Assembly: GCA_950097015.1 (NCBI GenBank) | Contig: CATNEN010000001.1 | Coordinates: 8,861,001 to 8,925,000 of the forward strand | Source: Macrostomum hystrix | Lineage: Eukaryota > Platyhelminthes > Macrostomidae | Direction of reading: 5' to 3' | Length of the DNA stretch: 64,000 nt | In this document: piece after piece, positions 37,131 through 48,540 of the stretch | How the letters are laid out: each line of letters opens with the position of its first letter | Numbering within the stretch: position 1 is the first letter of the stretch | The notes under the pieces: model-generated | Database searches by the model: none | What the model was told of the DNA's origin: nothing | Seen by the model: the letters and a program-made list of their open reading frames with translations, nothing else | Position numbers and translations under genes: made by a program

Positions 37131-40100
37131 GTTCATCTGAATTGTTTATGGAGCTGTTTTTAACTGCTATGTGCTCAGGTGTCAGCAGAGTGGGTGTGCT
37201 CAGGTGTCAGCAGAGTGGGTGTGCTCAGGTGTCAGCGGAGTGGGTGTGCTCAGGTGTCAGCGGAGTGGGTGTGCTCAGGTGACAGCGGAGTGGGTGTGCT
37301 CAGGTGTCAGCAGAGTGGGTGTGCTCAGGTGTCAGCAGAGTGGGTGTGCTCAGGTGTCAGCGGAGTGGGTGTGCTCAGGTGTCAGCAGAGTGGATGTGCT
37401 CAGGTGACAGCGGAGTGGGTGTGCTCAGGTGTCAGCGGAGTGGGTGTGCTCAGGTGTCAGCAGAGTGGGTGTGCTCAGGTGTCAGCAGAGTGGGTGTGCT
37501 CAGGTGTCAGCGGAGTGGGTGTGCTCAGGTGTCAGCAGAGTGGATGTGCTCAGGTGACAGCGGAGTGGGTGTGCTCAGGTGTCAGCAGAGTGGGTGTGCT
37601 CAGGTGTCAGCGGAGTGGGTGTGCTCAGGTGTCAGCAGAGTGGATGTGCTCAGGTGACAGCGGAGTGGGTGTGCTCAGGTGTCAGCGGAGTGGGTGTGCT
37701 CAGGTGTCAGCGGAGTGGGTGTGCTCAGGTGACAGCGGAGTGGGTGTGCTCAGGTGTCAGCAGAGTGGGTGTGCTCAGGTGTCAGCAGAGTGGGTGTGCT
37801 CAGGTGTCAGCAGAGTGGGTGTGCTCAGGTGTCAGCGGAGTGGGTGTGCTCAGGTGTCAGCAGAGTGGATGTGCTCAGGTGACAGCGGAGTGGGTGTGCT
37901 CAGGTGTCAGCAGAGTGGGTGTGCTCAGGTGTCAGCGGAGTGGGTGTGCTCAGGTGTCAGCAGAGTGGATGTGCTCAGGTGACAGCGGAGTGGGTGTGCT
38001 CAGGTGTCAGCAGAGTGGGTGTGCTCAGGTGTCAGCGGAGTGGGTGTGCTCAGGTGTCAGCAGAGTGGATGTGCTCAGGTGACAGCGGAGTGGGTGTGCT
38101 CAGGTGTCAGCGGAGTGGGTGTGCTCAGGTGTCAGCGGAGTGGGTGTGCTCAGGTGACAGCGGAGTGGGTGTGCTCAGGTGTCAGCAGAGTGGGTGTGCT
38201 CAGGTGTCAGCAGAGTGGGTGTGCTCAGGTGTCAGCAGAGTGGGTGTGCTCAGGTGTCAGCGGAGTGGGTGTGCTCAGGTGTCAGCAGAGTGGATGTGCT
38301 CAGGTGACAGCGGAGTGGGTGTGCTCAGGTGTCAGCGGAGTGGGTGTGCTCAGGTGTCAGCAGAGTGGGTGTGCTCAGGTGTCAGCAGAGTGGGTGTGCT
38401 CAGGTGTCAGCAGAGTGGATGTGCTCAGGTGACAGCGGAGTGGGTGTGCTCAGGTGTCAGCGGAGTGGGTGTGCTCAGGTGTCAGCGGAGTGGGTGTGCT
38501 CAGGTGACAGCGGAGTGGGTGTGCTCAGGTGTCAGCAGAGTGGATGTGCTCAGGTGTCAGGTGAGTGGGTCAGAACTACATCCACGCTGACTGCATGTGT
38601 TTCTTACCCAAAATGGGCACCACATCGGGGGTTGGTGGCAGCACTTCACCGGCTATGATGAGGAACACCACCAGAGCCAGTAGGATTGTTATCTCCAGGT
38701 TGACTTTCTCGCCTGACTCAACTGGCAGGAAAAAGCCGAGGAATGAGCAGGAATAGATGAGTAGGCAGGGGAAGATCAGGTTGAGTATGTAGAACAGGCT
38801 TCTGCGGCGCATGTGAATGCCGTAGTGAATATTTGGAAACTGGTCGTCCTTGCAGCAGACGAAAGTTTTCACCTCACGGTAGTTAGTGATTTTCTCCACG
38901 AACCATTCTTGACCCTCTGGGTTGTAGAAGTTGTTGTTCGTGATGCTCTCGTCTATGTGCAGATCGAGCTGTAGAATGTGGGGCGATTTATGGGGCTAGC
39001 TCAAACTGAGGATCTGGGATGAATGCTAGCTCAATCTGAGGATCTGGGATGAATGCTAGCTCAAACTGAGGATCTGGGATGAATACTAGCTCAAACTGAG
39101 GATCTGGGATGAATGGTAGCTCAAACTGAGGATCTGGGATGAATGCTAGCTCAAACTGAGGATCTGGGATGAATGGTAGCTCAAACTGAGGATCTGGGAT
39201 GAATGCTAGCTCAAACTGAGGATCAGGGATGAATGGTAGCTCAAACTGAGGATCAGGGATGAATGCTAGCTCAAACTGAGGATCTGGGATGAATGCTAGC
39301 TCAAACTGAGGATCTGGGATGAATGCTAGCTCAAACTGAGGATCTGGGATGAATGGTAGCTCAAACTGAGGATCTGGGATGAATGCTAGCTCAATCTGAG
39401 GATCTGGGATGAATACTAGCTCAATCTGAGGATCAGGGATGAATGCTAGCTCAAACTGAGGATCTGGGATGAATGCTAGCTCAAACTGAGGATCTGGGAT
39501 GAATGCTAGCTCAATCTGAGGATCTGGGATGAATGATAGCTCAATCTGAGGATCTGGGATGAATGCTAGCTCAATCTGAGGATCTGGGATGAATGGTAGC
39601 TCAATCTGAGGATCTGGGATGAATGCTAGCTCAATCTGAGGATCAGGGATGAATACTAGCTCAATCTGAGGATCAGGGATGAATGATAGCTCAAACTGAG
39701 GATCTGGGATGAATGCTAGCTCAAACTGAGGATCTGGGATGAATGCTAGCTCAATCTGAGGATCTGGGATGAATGATAGCTCAATCTGAGGATCTGGGAT
39801 GAATGGTAGCTCAAACTGAGGATCTGGGATGAATGGTAGCTCAAACTAAGGATCTGGGATGAATGCTAGCTCAAACTGAGGATCTGGGATGAATGGTAGC
39901 TCAAACTGAGGATCTGGGATGAATGGTAGCTCAAACTGAGGATCTGGGATGAATGGTAGCTCAATCTGAGGATCTGGGATGAATGGTAGCTCAAACTAAG
40001 GATCTGGGATGAATGCTAGCTCAAACTGAGGATCTGGGATGAATGCTAGCTCAATCTGAGGATCTGGGATGAATGGTAGCTCAATCTGAGGATCTGGGAT

Positions 40101-43100
40101 GAATGGTAGCTCATACTGAGGATCTGGGATGAATTATAGCTCAATCTGAGGATCTGGGATGAATGATAGCTCAAACTGAGGATCTGGGATGAATGATAGC
40201 TCAATCTGAGGATCTGGGATGAATGGTAGCTCAAACTGAGGATCTGGGATGAATGCTAGCTTAAACTGAGGATCCGGGATGAATGCTAGCTTAAACATCG
40301 GATCTGGGATGAATGCTAGCTTAAACTGAGGATCTGGGATGAATGGTAGCTCGAACTGAGGATCTGGGATGAATGGTAGCTCAAACTGAGGATCTGGGAT
40401 GAATGCTAGCTCAAACTGAGGATCAGGGATGAATGCTAGCTCAAACTGAGGATCTGGGATGAATGCTAGCTCAAACTGAGGATCTGGGATGAATGCTAGC
40501 TCAATCTGAGGATCTGGGATGAATGATAGCTCAATCTGAGGATCTGGGATGAATGGTAGCTCAAACTGAGGATCTGGGATGAATGGTAGCTCAAACTAAG
40601 GATCTGGGATGAATGCTAGCTCAAACTGAGGATCAGGGATGAATGGTAGCTCAAACTGAGGATCAGGGATGAATGCTAGCTCAAACTGAGGATCTGGGAT
40701 GAATGCTAGCTCAAACTGAGGATCTGGGATGAATGCTAGCTCAAACTGAGGATCTGGGATGAATGGTAGCTCAAACTGAGGATCTGGGATGAATGGTAGC
40801 TCAAACTGAGGATCAGGGATGAATGGTAGCTCGAACTGAGGATCTGGGATGAATGATAGCTCAAACTGAGGATCTGGGATGAATGCTAGCTCAAACTGAG
40901 GATCTGGGATGAATGGTAGCTCAAACTGAGGATCTGGGATGAAGGCTAGCTCGAACTGAGGATCTGGGATGAATGCTAGCTAGAACTGAGGATCTGGGAT
41001 GAATGGTGCCTCAAACTGAGGATCTGGGATGAATGGTAGCTCAAACTGAGTATCTGGGATGAATGGTAGCTCAAACTGAGGATCTGGGATGAATGGTAGC
41101 TCAAACTGAGGATCTGGGATGAATGCTAGCTCAAACTGAGGATCTGGGATGAATGGTAGCTCAATCTGAGGATCTGGGATGAATGGTAGCTCAATCTGAG
41201 GATCTGGGATGAATGCTAGCTCAAACTGAGGATCTGGGATAAATGGTAGCTCAAACTGAGGATCTGGGATGAATGCTAGCTCAAACTGAGGATCTGGGAT
41301 GAATGCTAGCCCAATCTGAGGATCAGGGATGAATGCTAGCTCAAACTGAGGATCTGGGATGAATGGTAGCTCAATCTGAGGATCTGGGATGAATGCTAGC
41401 TCAAACTGAGGATCTGGGATGAATGCTAGCCCAATCTGAGGGTCAGAGATGAATGCTAGCTCAATCTGAGGATCTGGGATGAATGGTAGCTCAATCTGAG
41501 GATCTGGGATGAATGCTAGCTCAAACTGAGGATCTGGGATGAATGCTAGCTCCAACTGAGGATCTGGGATGAATGCTAGCTCAAACTGAGGATCTGAGAT
41601 AAATGGTAGCTCAAACTGAGGATCTGGGATGAATGCTAGCTCAAACTGAGGATCTGGGATGAACGGTAGCTCAAACTGAGGATCTGGGATGAATGATAGC
41701 TCAAACTGTGAGGATCTGGGATGAATGGTAGCTCAAACTGAGGATCTGGGATGAATGGTAGCTCAATCTGAGGATCTGGGATGAATGGTAGCTCAAACTG
41801 AGGATCTGGGATGAATGCTAGCTCAAACTGAGGATCTGGGATGAATGATAGCTCAAACTGAGGATCTGGGATGAATGATAGCTCAATCTGAGGATCTGGG
41901 ATGAATGCTAGCTCAAACTGAGGATCTGGGATGAATGATAGCTCAAACTGAGGATCTGGGATGAATGGTAGCTCAAACTGAGGATCTGGGATGAATGATA
42001 GCTCAATCTGAGGATCTGGGATGAATGGTAGCTCAAACTGAGGATCTGGGATGAATGATAGCTCAAACTGAGGATCTGGGATGAATGCTAGCTCAAACTG
42101 AGGATCTGGGATGAATGGTAGCTCAAACTGAGGATCTGGGATGAATGCTAGCTCAAACTGAGGATCATGGATGAATGGTAGCTCAATCTGAGTATCTGGG
42201 ATGAATGGTAGCTCAAACTGAGTATCTGGGATGAATGGTAGCTCGAACTGAGGATCTGGGATGAATGCTAGCTCGAACTGAGGATCTGGGATAACGCTAT
42301 GCTGAAAATAAGGAAACAGCACATATTTAATCTACCATTCTACTGCCGAAGGTCCATGAGAAGAAAGACACATTGCAGATCTGACTATCAAATGGGAAGA
42401 GTTCGATGTCAAACTCGCAGTAGGTCTTTGTAACCATGGGATACATCCACAACACCTTGCCGTCGTAGCTGACGATGGCGTTGGTGTTGATAGTCTCGCG
42501 GTAGTCATCGTCAGCGCTGAAATGTTTTATGAGCTCGGATTCTCAAGCCTCGGTATGTAAAATGGTGAGTCAGTTTGAGTAGGCTATAGGCTCACTAGTT
42601 GCTGATGAGAATGTCGGGTAGCCATAGATTGCTAGCGGCAATCCAAATCTTGGTAGTATTGCCGAATTCCTCCGGGTCCCACTGCAGGTAGCTGTCTGTC
42701 CAACGCTGCAAAATCAGGCGCGAATGCCAGGTCAGGGACTGTCAGGGGTGAGTGAGTTTTAGCTCGGCAAAACTGATTGGTTTTATTCTCACCAGTCGAA
42801 TTGAGATTAAAGACTTCATTGTCTGGTATTTCTCGTCCTGAAAAATATAGTCGTTTAAAAGTTGCATTTTCTTAACTTCGCATTTACACAAGCTACGGGA
42901 CCTAAAGTAATTCCTTCCTTTACTGAGTTAGCCGTCAGTGGTGAATTGTGCTAGGAAATTCGGCAAGCCTACTAAGTATCTCTGCCTTGGGCAGACTTTT
43001 CCCCCCGTATCCAACATGATAAGAAGGGGAAAGCAGCTAACTTTGATGGGATAAAATAACCCTATATACGGGCTGGGAGCTGAGCAGCTAGTTGCTATAG

Positions 43101-46100
43101 CTCATCTCCCGATTGCCAAAGCGCGGAGTTACTTTACTGTTTGCTTGAAGGCGTTTCATTTGTTAAAGTGTACTTTAAATTACATCTCCAGGCTATCAAA
43201 GACAGGATTCTCTGCTCGGTGTTTGATTTGCTACTGTTGGCTTGTAACTTCGATGCCAAATTCTAATTACTTCTCCATATTTTATTTGCTTGCTTGTCTG
43301 TTTCGCAATGCTTTTGATCTAGTCCGATGCCGATGGTTAGGAAGAATCTTCTATTGAGATGAACTAACAATTTTAAATTATGCAGAAGATGTGCAGATCA
43401 ACTAGAGGTCAGAGTTCGTCATCGCCTATGAGAAAACAGAGAGAATATGAGATTATTAGGGATAGAGACAAGGGAAGAGAGGGTTGAAGGCACTAAGAGA
43501 TAATAGGATATTCATGGAGGACACAGGGAGAGGACGATGGGAGAGACACTGAGAGGGAATGGGTGGGACACTAAGAGAGAATGGGAGAGACACGGAGAGA
43601 AGATGGGAGAGACACGGAGAGAGGATGAGAGAGACACGGAGAGAGGATGAGAGAGACACGGAGAGAGGATGAGAGAGACACGGAGAGAGGATGAGAGAGA
43701 CACGGAGAGAGGATGGGAGAGACACGGAGAGAGGATGGGAGAGACACGGAGAGAGGATGAGAGAGACACGGAGAGAGGATGAGAGAGACACGGAGAGAGG
43801 ATGGGAGAGACACGGAGAGAGGATGGGAGAGACACGGAGAGAGGATGGGAGAGACATGGAGAGAGGATGAGAGAGACACGGAGAGAGGATGGGAGAGACA
43901 TGGAGAGAGGATGAGAGAGACACGGAGAGAGGATGGGAGAGACATGGAGAGAGGATGAGAGAGACACGGAGAGAGGATGGGAGAGACATGGAGAGAGGAT
44001 GAGAGAGACACGGAGAGAGGATGGGAGAGACATGGAGAGAGGATGAGAGAGACACGGAGAGAGGATGGGAGAGACACGGAGAGAGGATGGGAGAGACACA
44101 GAGAGTGGATGGAAGAGACACAGAGAGAGGATGGGAGAGACGCTGACAGGAAAATAATTAACGATCCCAGTGCCTAATTAAGGCCTCTGCCAGGTGGTAT
44201 TTGGGGTGAAGCTACTGGCAGACAAATGAAATCCATTAGAATCCATAGATATATTGCCGTGATTATTTCTGCAGGACTAAAAGAAATCGCAGCGATAGGG
44301 AATGGAGAAAAATGAAAATGTGCATATGGGATTTCTTGTTTTTTTTTCAGGTCAAGGACCAGCGGCACTTTTATATTTCTACTGAACGAGGCTGTTTGGA
44401 CCACATGGACGCCATAATGCAAATCCTGTGCCTCAGATTGTGGCGGATGCAGAATATTCCATTACTGGATCACGTATGATTATGCGGATGATTATTCCTT
44501 TAACACTCCTTTCAAATACCTTCCACTATACTCTCCTATAGGAAGCATGTTGCCACGTTGCTTGAGAAACGGTCGGGAGTTCGCATCTCAGTCTAAAGGA
44601 AAGTAGTTTTTTATCGTTGAGCTTTTATTGAGCTCTTTAATCCCATTGGGCTTCAGTTCACCGAGCTGTAAAGTGGGCTTTTTAGTCCGCGGACTGAGCA
44701 GCTGTACACTGAGATATAGATTGACAGATCAGGAGAGAGTGACAGATCAGGAGAGAGAGTGACAGATCAGGAGAGAGAGAGTGACAGATCAGTAGGAGAG
44801 AGAGAGAGAGTGACAGATCAGTAGGAGAGAGAGTGACAGATCAGTAGGAGAGAGAGAGTGACAGATCAGTAGGAGAGAGAGAGTGACAGATCAGTAGGAG
44901 AGAGAGAGAGTGACAGATCAGTAGGAGAGAGAGAGTGACAGATCAGTAGAGAGAGAGTGACAGATCTAGAATAAGAGAGTGACAGATTAGGAGAGCGAGA
45001 GTGACAGATGAAGAGAGAGAGTGACAGATCAGGAGAGAGAGTGACAGATCAGGAGAGAGAGAGTGACACATCAGGAGAGAGAGAGTGACACATCAGGAGA
45101 GAGAGTGACAGATCAGGAGAGAGAGTGACAGATCAGGAGAGAGAGAGTGACAGATCAGGAGAGAGAGAGTGACAGATCAGGAGAGAGAGTGACAGATCAG
45201 GAGAGAGAGAGTGACAGATCAGGAGAGAGAGAGTGACAGATCAGGAGAGAGAGTGACAAATCAGAAGAGAGAGTGACAGATCAGGAGAGAGAGAGTGACA
45301 GATCAGGAGAGAGAGAGTGACAGATCAGGAGAGAGAGTGACAGATCAGGAGAGAGAGAGTGACAGATCAGGAGAGAGAGAGTGACAGATCAGTAGGAGAG
45401 AGAGAGTGACAGATCAGTAGGAGAGAGAGTGACAGATCAGTAGGAGAGAGAGAGTGACAGATCAGTAGGAGAGAGAGAGTGACAGATCAGTAGGAGAGAG
45501 AGAGTGACAGATCAGTAGGAGAGAGAGAGTGACAGATCAGTAGGAGAGAGAGTGACAGATCAGTAGGAGAGAGAGTGACAGATCAGTAGGAGAGAGAGAG
45601 TGACAGATCAGTAGGAGAGAGAGAGTGACAGATCAGTAGGAGAGAGAGAGTGACAGATCAGGAGAGAGAGAGTGACAGATCAGTAGGGGAGAGAGTGACA
45701 GATCAGTAGGAGAGAGAGAGTGACAGATCAGTAGGAGAGAGAGTGACAGATCAGTAGGAGAGAGAGAGTGACAGATCAGGAGAGAGAGAGTGACAGATCA
45801 GGAGAGGGAGTGACAAATTAAAAACATAGAGAGATGGCTGAACATCTGGCCATCCCCCGCAAGACAGGACGCAATCAGGAATGCTTTAGTCTCACCGTGT
45901 CCAGAATGTGAAACAATGAGAAACCGACGAACACGACCACCGGCTCGCTGTCATTCAGCACGGGTCGGGACACTTTCTGATAATTCTCCATGATGACAGC
46001 TTTAATCTGGTACTCGAAGCTTCTGTTCTCCAGTTCGCTGGCGTTCAACGAGTGCCACGGCCAGCTGCGACCCAACGGACCCCCGTCGCCGCCGCTGCCA

Positions 46101-46161
46101 CCGTCGCCGCCGCCGCCGCCTCTGTCCTTGCGTTTAAACATGCCCTTGCGTAGGCCGCTGA
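35694..46161 (-). CDS. Nicotinic acetylcholine receptor subunit, alpha type
   Basis: Exons in transcript order: 46161-45896 (ATG at 46141), 42837-42793, 42705-42596, 42516-42336, 38968-38608, 37095-36853, 36205-35694; about 565 aa, all phases agree. It is a cys-loop ligand-gated channel subunit for the cell-surface membrane. Marks: VLNDSEPVVVFVGFSL and ILDTDEKYQ; a 45-bp exon 2 typical of the family; WLPDILISNYAD; the 15-residue Cys loop (CEFDIELFPFDSQIC); vicinal Cys pair (FVCCKDD) defining alpha type; MRRRSLFYILNLIFPCLLI (M1); GEKVNLEITILLALVVFLII (M2, Glu at -1' as in cation channels); M3; a long cytoplasmic loop; and DWQLVSLAADRLFFWLFTIA (M4). Several residues of the aromatic ligand box differ from the classical ones. 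No signal peptide follows the ATG at 46141, and an acceptor-like CTGCAG precedes 46161, so a 5' exon is probably missing. Confidence 0.93.
37096..37130. repeat. (TG)n microsatellite beside the receptor exon 6 acceptor
   Basis: About 15 TG dinucleotides. On the gene's sense strand this is (CA)n running straight into the acceptor CACAG at 37096, in the place of the pyrimidine tract. Confidence 0.9.
37171..38565. repeat. Minisatellite, 25-bp unit, receptor intron 5
   Basis: About 55 copies containing CAGGTGTCAGCAGAGTGGGT then GTGCT. Variants (GGTGACAGC, TGGATG, CAGAG/CGGAG) recur in blocks, a higher-order pattern of a few hundred bases. Confidence 0.96.
38997..42290. repeat. 30-bp satellite array, about 110 copies, orientation B, receptor intron 4
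   Basis: Units read GATCTGGGATGAATGCTAGC then TCAAACTGAG, the exact reverse complement of the family at 31965-33765. The array fills almost the whole 3.4-kb intron. On the sense (minus) strand every unit carries ATCCTCAG, an acceptor-like string, and the units stay open in a 10-residue repeating frame (FELAFIPDPQ). Confidence 0.96.
43560..44145. repeat. Minisatellite, 22-bp unit, receptor intron 1
   Basis: Purine-rich copies of GAGAGAGGATGGGAGAGACA plus CG, with ATGAGAGAG and ATGGAAG variants. Confidence 0.95.
44351..44473 (+). CDS. Orphan exon-like segment on the strand opposite the receptor gene
   Basis: A 123-base open segment lies between TTTTTTTCAG (acceptor-like) and GTATGA (donor-like), open in frame 0 throughout. 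It encodes 41 residues containing KDQRHFYISTERGCLDHMDA and MQILCLRLWRMQNIPLLDH. I do not recognise the family. It lies inside receptor intron 1 but on the plus strand. It may be an exon of a nested gene, an exon carried by a past duplication, or chance. Confidence 0.25.
44705..45815. repeat. GTGACAGATC-family array, orientation 1, receptor intron 1
   Basis: About 50 short units (18-24 bp) of GTGACAGATCAGGAGAGAGA type, with a GTAGGAG subtype. The same family occurs at 47740-48540 in the same orientation and at 49595-50880 in reverse. Confidence 0.94.
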
Positions 46162-46214
46162 CTGCAGTTGTTTATAGGGAATAATATAAAAATAAATAAT
46201 TATAAATAGTTATA

Positions 46215-47310
46215 ACTGCAGGAGGGCTGCGGGCAATGGCGCATCATTTGGTGACACGAGACCCGCAGCCAGCGAGGAGACAATTCTTCCCATTTCGCTG
46301 ACTCCTGAGCACACACTCACACAGGTGTGTACATGTGTACATCTGCCCTGACTTCCTTGTCAGGGCAGTTGAACGGATTGGCGCAGTCTAACAAGGTGGA
46401 GCTGATGTGGATCCCTGGGCACGCCGGGCTCACAGGGAATGAGATGGCGGACCAGCTTGCAAAGGCTGGAGCAGCCAGCTCCCTGATGGGCCCGGGCCCG
46501 GAGGCCCCGATCCCTATTTCCGTGGTCAACTCCAACATCAACCGCTGGATGGAGACCCAGCACCGGAGGAGGTGGTCTAGCACCCTGAACTGTCGCCAGT
46601 CCAGGGCTGCGGTGCCAACCCCCTCTAGTAACCTTCGTAAAGCCTTGCTTAGGCTAAATCGCAGAGACCTGAGAGCAGTCACCATGGCCCTCTCGGGACA
46701 TGGCTGCTTCACCAGACACCGCTACCTCCAAGGCCACGTGCCTGAGGAAACGTGTCCCTTCTGCTGCTCCGGACGTGAAAACGCCGAGCATTTCATCTGC
46801 CACTGCCCGGCCTTCACCCGAGCTAGGCTTAAACATCTCGGGCCGGTGCCGACCCTAGTCGAAGCCTGCTCGCCCGATAGCATTCCACAGCTCGCCCACT
46901 TCCTCCGCGATACCGGCCGAGCTGATTTCTTCCCAGCCTATAGCGAGGGAGATCACGCGGCGGAACCGACCGACGGACCACCCTGAGCGGCACCGCCTCG
47001 CTGGAGGCCGTCCGGCTGCCAGGGGTTAGCGATATGGGCGGCACCGGCCGCCTCCTCGCTGCGTCCGTCATGGAGGCTCCCTGCCGCTAAGTCAAGTAAG
47101 TCTAAGTCAAGCCCTGACTTCCTCATCGTCAGGCAGTGTACACTCTCACTGTACCTTGAAGGTTGGCCCTCAAGGTTCCGAATTGCACGACGAGCCCCCA
47201 AGCCTTCTCTCTGCGGCTGCGCCCCAAATGAATGTGGCTTCGCCGCGGAATCGAGCTCAGGGACCTTGGACCGAGAGGCAAACTCGCTCCGCCACTGACC
47301 CCCTGTTTGT
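46215..47310 (-). mobile_element. SINE split by a LINE insertion
   Basis: The 3' half of the SINE (minus strand) lies at 46215-46357 and its 5' half at 47111-47310, in the correct order (GACACGAGACCCGCAGCCAG on the left; GGCAGTGTACACTCTCACTG and GCCGCGGAATCGAGCTC on the right). The 13-bp string GCCCTGACTTCCT is present at both breakpoints (46345-46357 and 47111-47123), the target duplication made when the LINE fragment inserted. Confidence 0.85.
46358..47110 (+). mobile_element. 5'-truncated non-LTR retrotransposon, RNase H and zinc-knuckle end
   Basis: The open frame to 46986 encodes the C-terminal end of a non-LTR retrotransposon ORF2. An RNase H segment ([20 protein letters not shown]) is followed by a region ending in a Cys/His knuckle ([20 protein letters not shown]). 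The reverse transcriptase and endonuclease domains are missing, as is usual after incomplete reverse transcription. The 3' end has short AAGTC-type tandem repeats (about 47090-47110) and is bounded by a 13-bp target duplication. The element is dead on arrival. Confidence 0.85.
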
Positions 47311-47739
47311 ACGAAATGTATTAGGAATAAGTTTTTTAATTTTACCAATTCATTCAGCATTAAGTTTAAATTGCTTGCTTGTAAGATAGACAATCTATGC
47401 TTGGAGCAATATAATCCCAGTTTCATCTTCCGTACTTCTTTAATCCGCGCCCCTGAAATCGGTGATTGCTTTGTCGCCGTAGCATTGGAGGTTGTCAATT
47501 ACTGTCAGATTCATTTTTCCAGTTAATCCCTATACCGTACTAATCCTGAGTTGAATGAGATTTAGTGCATCACCTCTCGGTTAAGTATCGTTGAAGAAAA
47601 TTGAAGTGACACTTCCAGGCTGACTTTGGATAATCCCTTGATAGGCAATCAGCAGGCATTAATCCTCATCTGCCATCATTTTTTCTACGATTAATTTCAC
47701 AATGGCAGACTAGCCCGTAACGTCTGGGTGGCCAGAGCC
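47311..47739. other. Gene-free stretch
   Basis: Unique sequence with no supported coding frame, between the SINE and the next array. Confidence 0.45.
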
Positions 47740-48540
47740 AGAGTGACAGATCAGTAGGAGAGAGAGTGATAGATTAGGAGAGCGAGACTGATAGATTATG
47801 GGAGAGAGTGACAGATTATGGGAGAGAGTGACAGATTATGGGAGAGAGTGACAGATTATGGGAGAGAGTGACAGATCTGGAGTAAGAGAGTGACAGATTA
47901 TGGGGGGAGAGTGACAGATCAGGAGAGAGTGACAGATCAGGAGTAAGAGAGTGACAAATTATGGGAGAGAGTGACAGATTATAGGAGAGAGTGACAGATC
48001 TGGAGTAAGAGAGTGACAGATTATGGGAGAGAGTGACAGATCAGGAGTAAGAGAGTGACATATTATGGGAGAGAGTGACAGATCTGGAGTAAGAGAGTGA
48101 CAGATTATGGGAGAGAGTGACAGATTATGGGGGAGAGTGACAGATTATGGGAGAGAGTGACAGATTATGGGAGAGAGTGACAGATCTGGAGTAAGAGAGT
48201 GACAGATTATGGGGGAGAGTGACAGATTATGGGAGAGAGTGACAGATCTGGAGTAAGAGAGTGACAGATTATGGGGGAGAGTGACAGATCTGGAGTAAGA
48301 GAGTGACAGATTATGGGAGAGAGTGACAGATCTGGAGTAAGAGAGTGACAGATTATGGGAGAGAGTGACAAATCTGGAGTAAGAGAGTGACAGATCTGGA
48401 GTAAGAGAGTGACAGATCATGGGAGAGAGTGACAGATTATGGGAAAGAGTGACAGATCAGGAGATCGAGAGTGACAGATTAAGAGAGAGAGAGTGACAGA
48501 TTAAGAGAGAGAGAGTGACAGATTATGGGAGACGGTGACA
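47740..48540. repeat. GTGACAGATC-family array, orientation 1, second block
   Basis: Copies of GAGAGTGACAGATTATGGGA alternating with GACAGATCTGGAGTAAGAGA. Same strand sense as the array at 44705-45815. Confidence 0.93.

Noticed and set aside
37179-38590. Plus-strand frames of GVLRCQQSGCAQVS-type repeats
   Set aside because: Translation of the 25-bp minisatellite in an intron of a minus-strand gene; open only because the unit lacks stops.
40980-42322. Long minus-strand frames of FELAFIPDPQ repeats
   Set aside because: The 30-bp satellite has a length divisible by three; the receptor exon at 42336 is followed by an in-frame TAA, so no read-through joins it.
46829-47498. Minus-strand frames across the LINE and SINE
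   Set aside because: They are antisense to the RNase H/knuckle frame and cross the insertion junction; not plausible as one protein.
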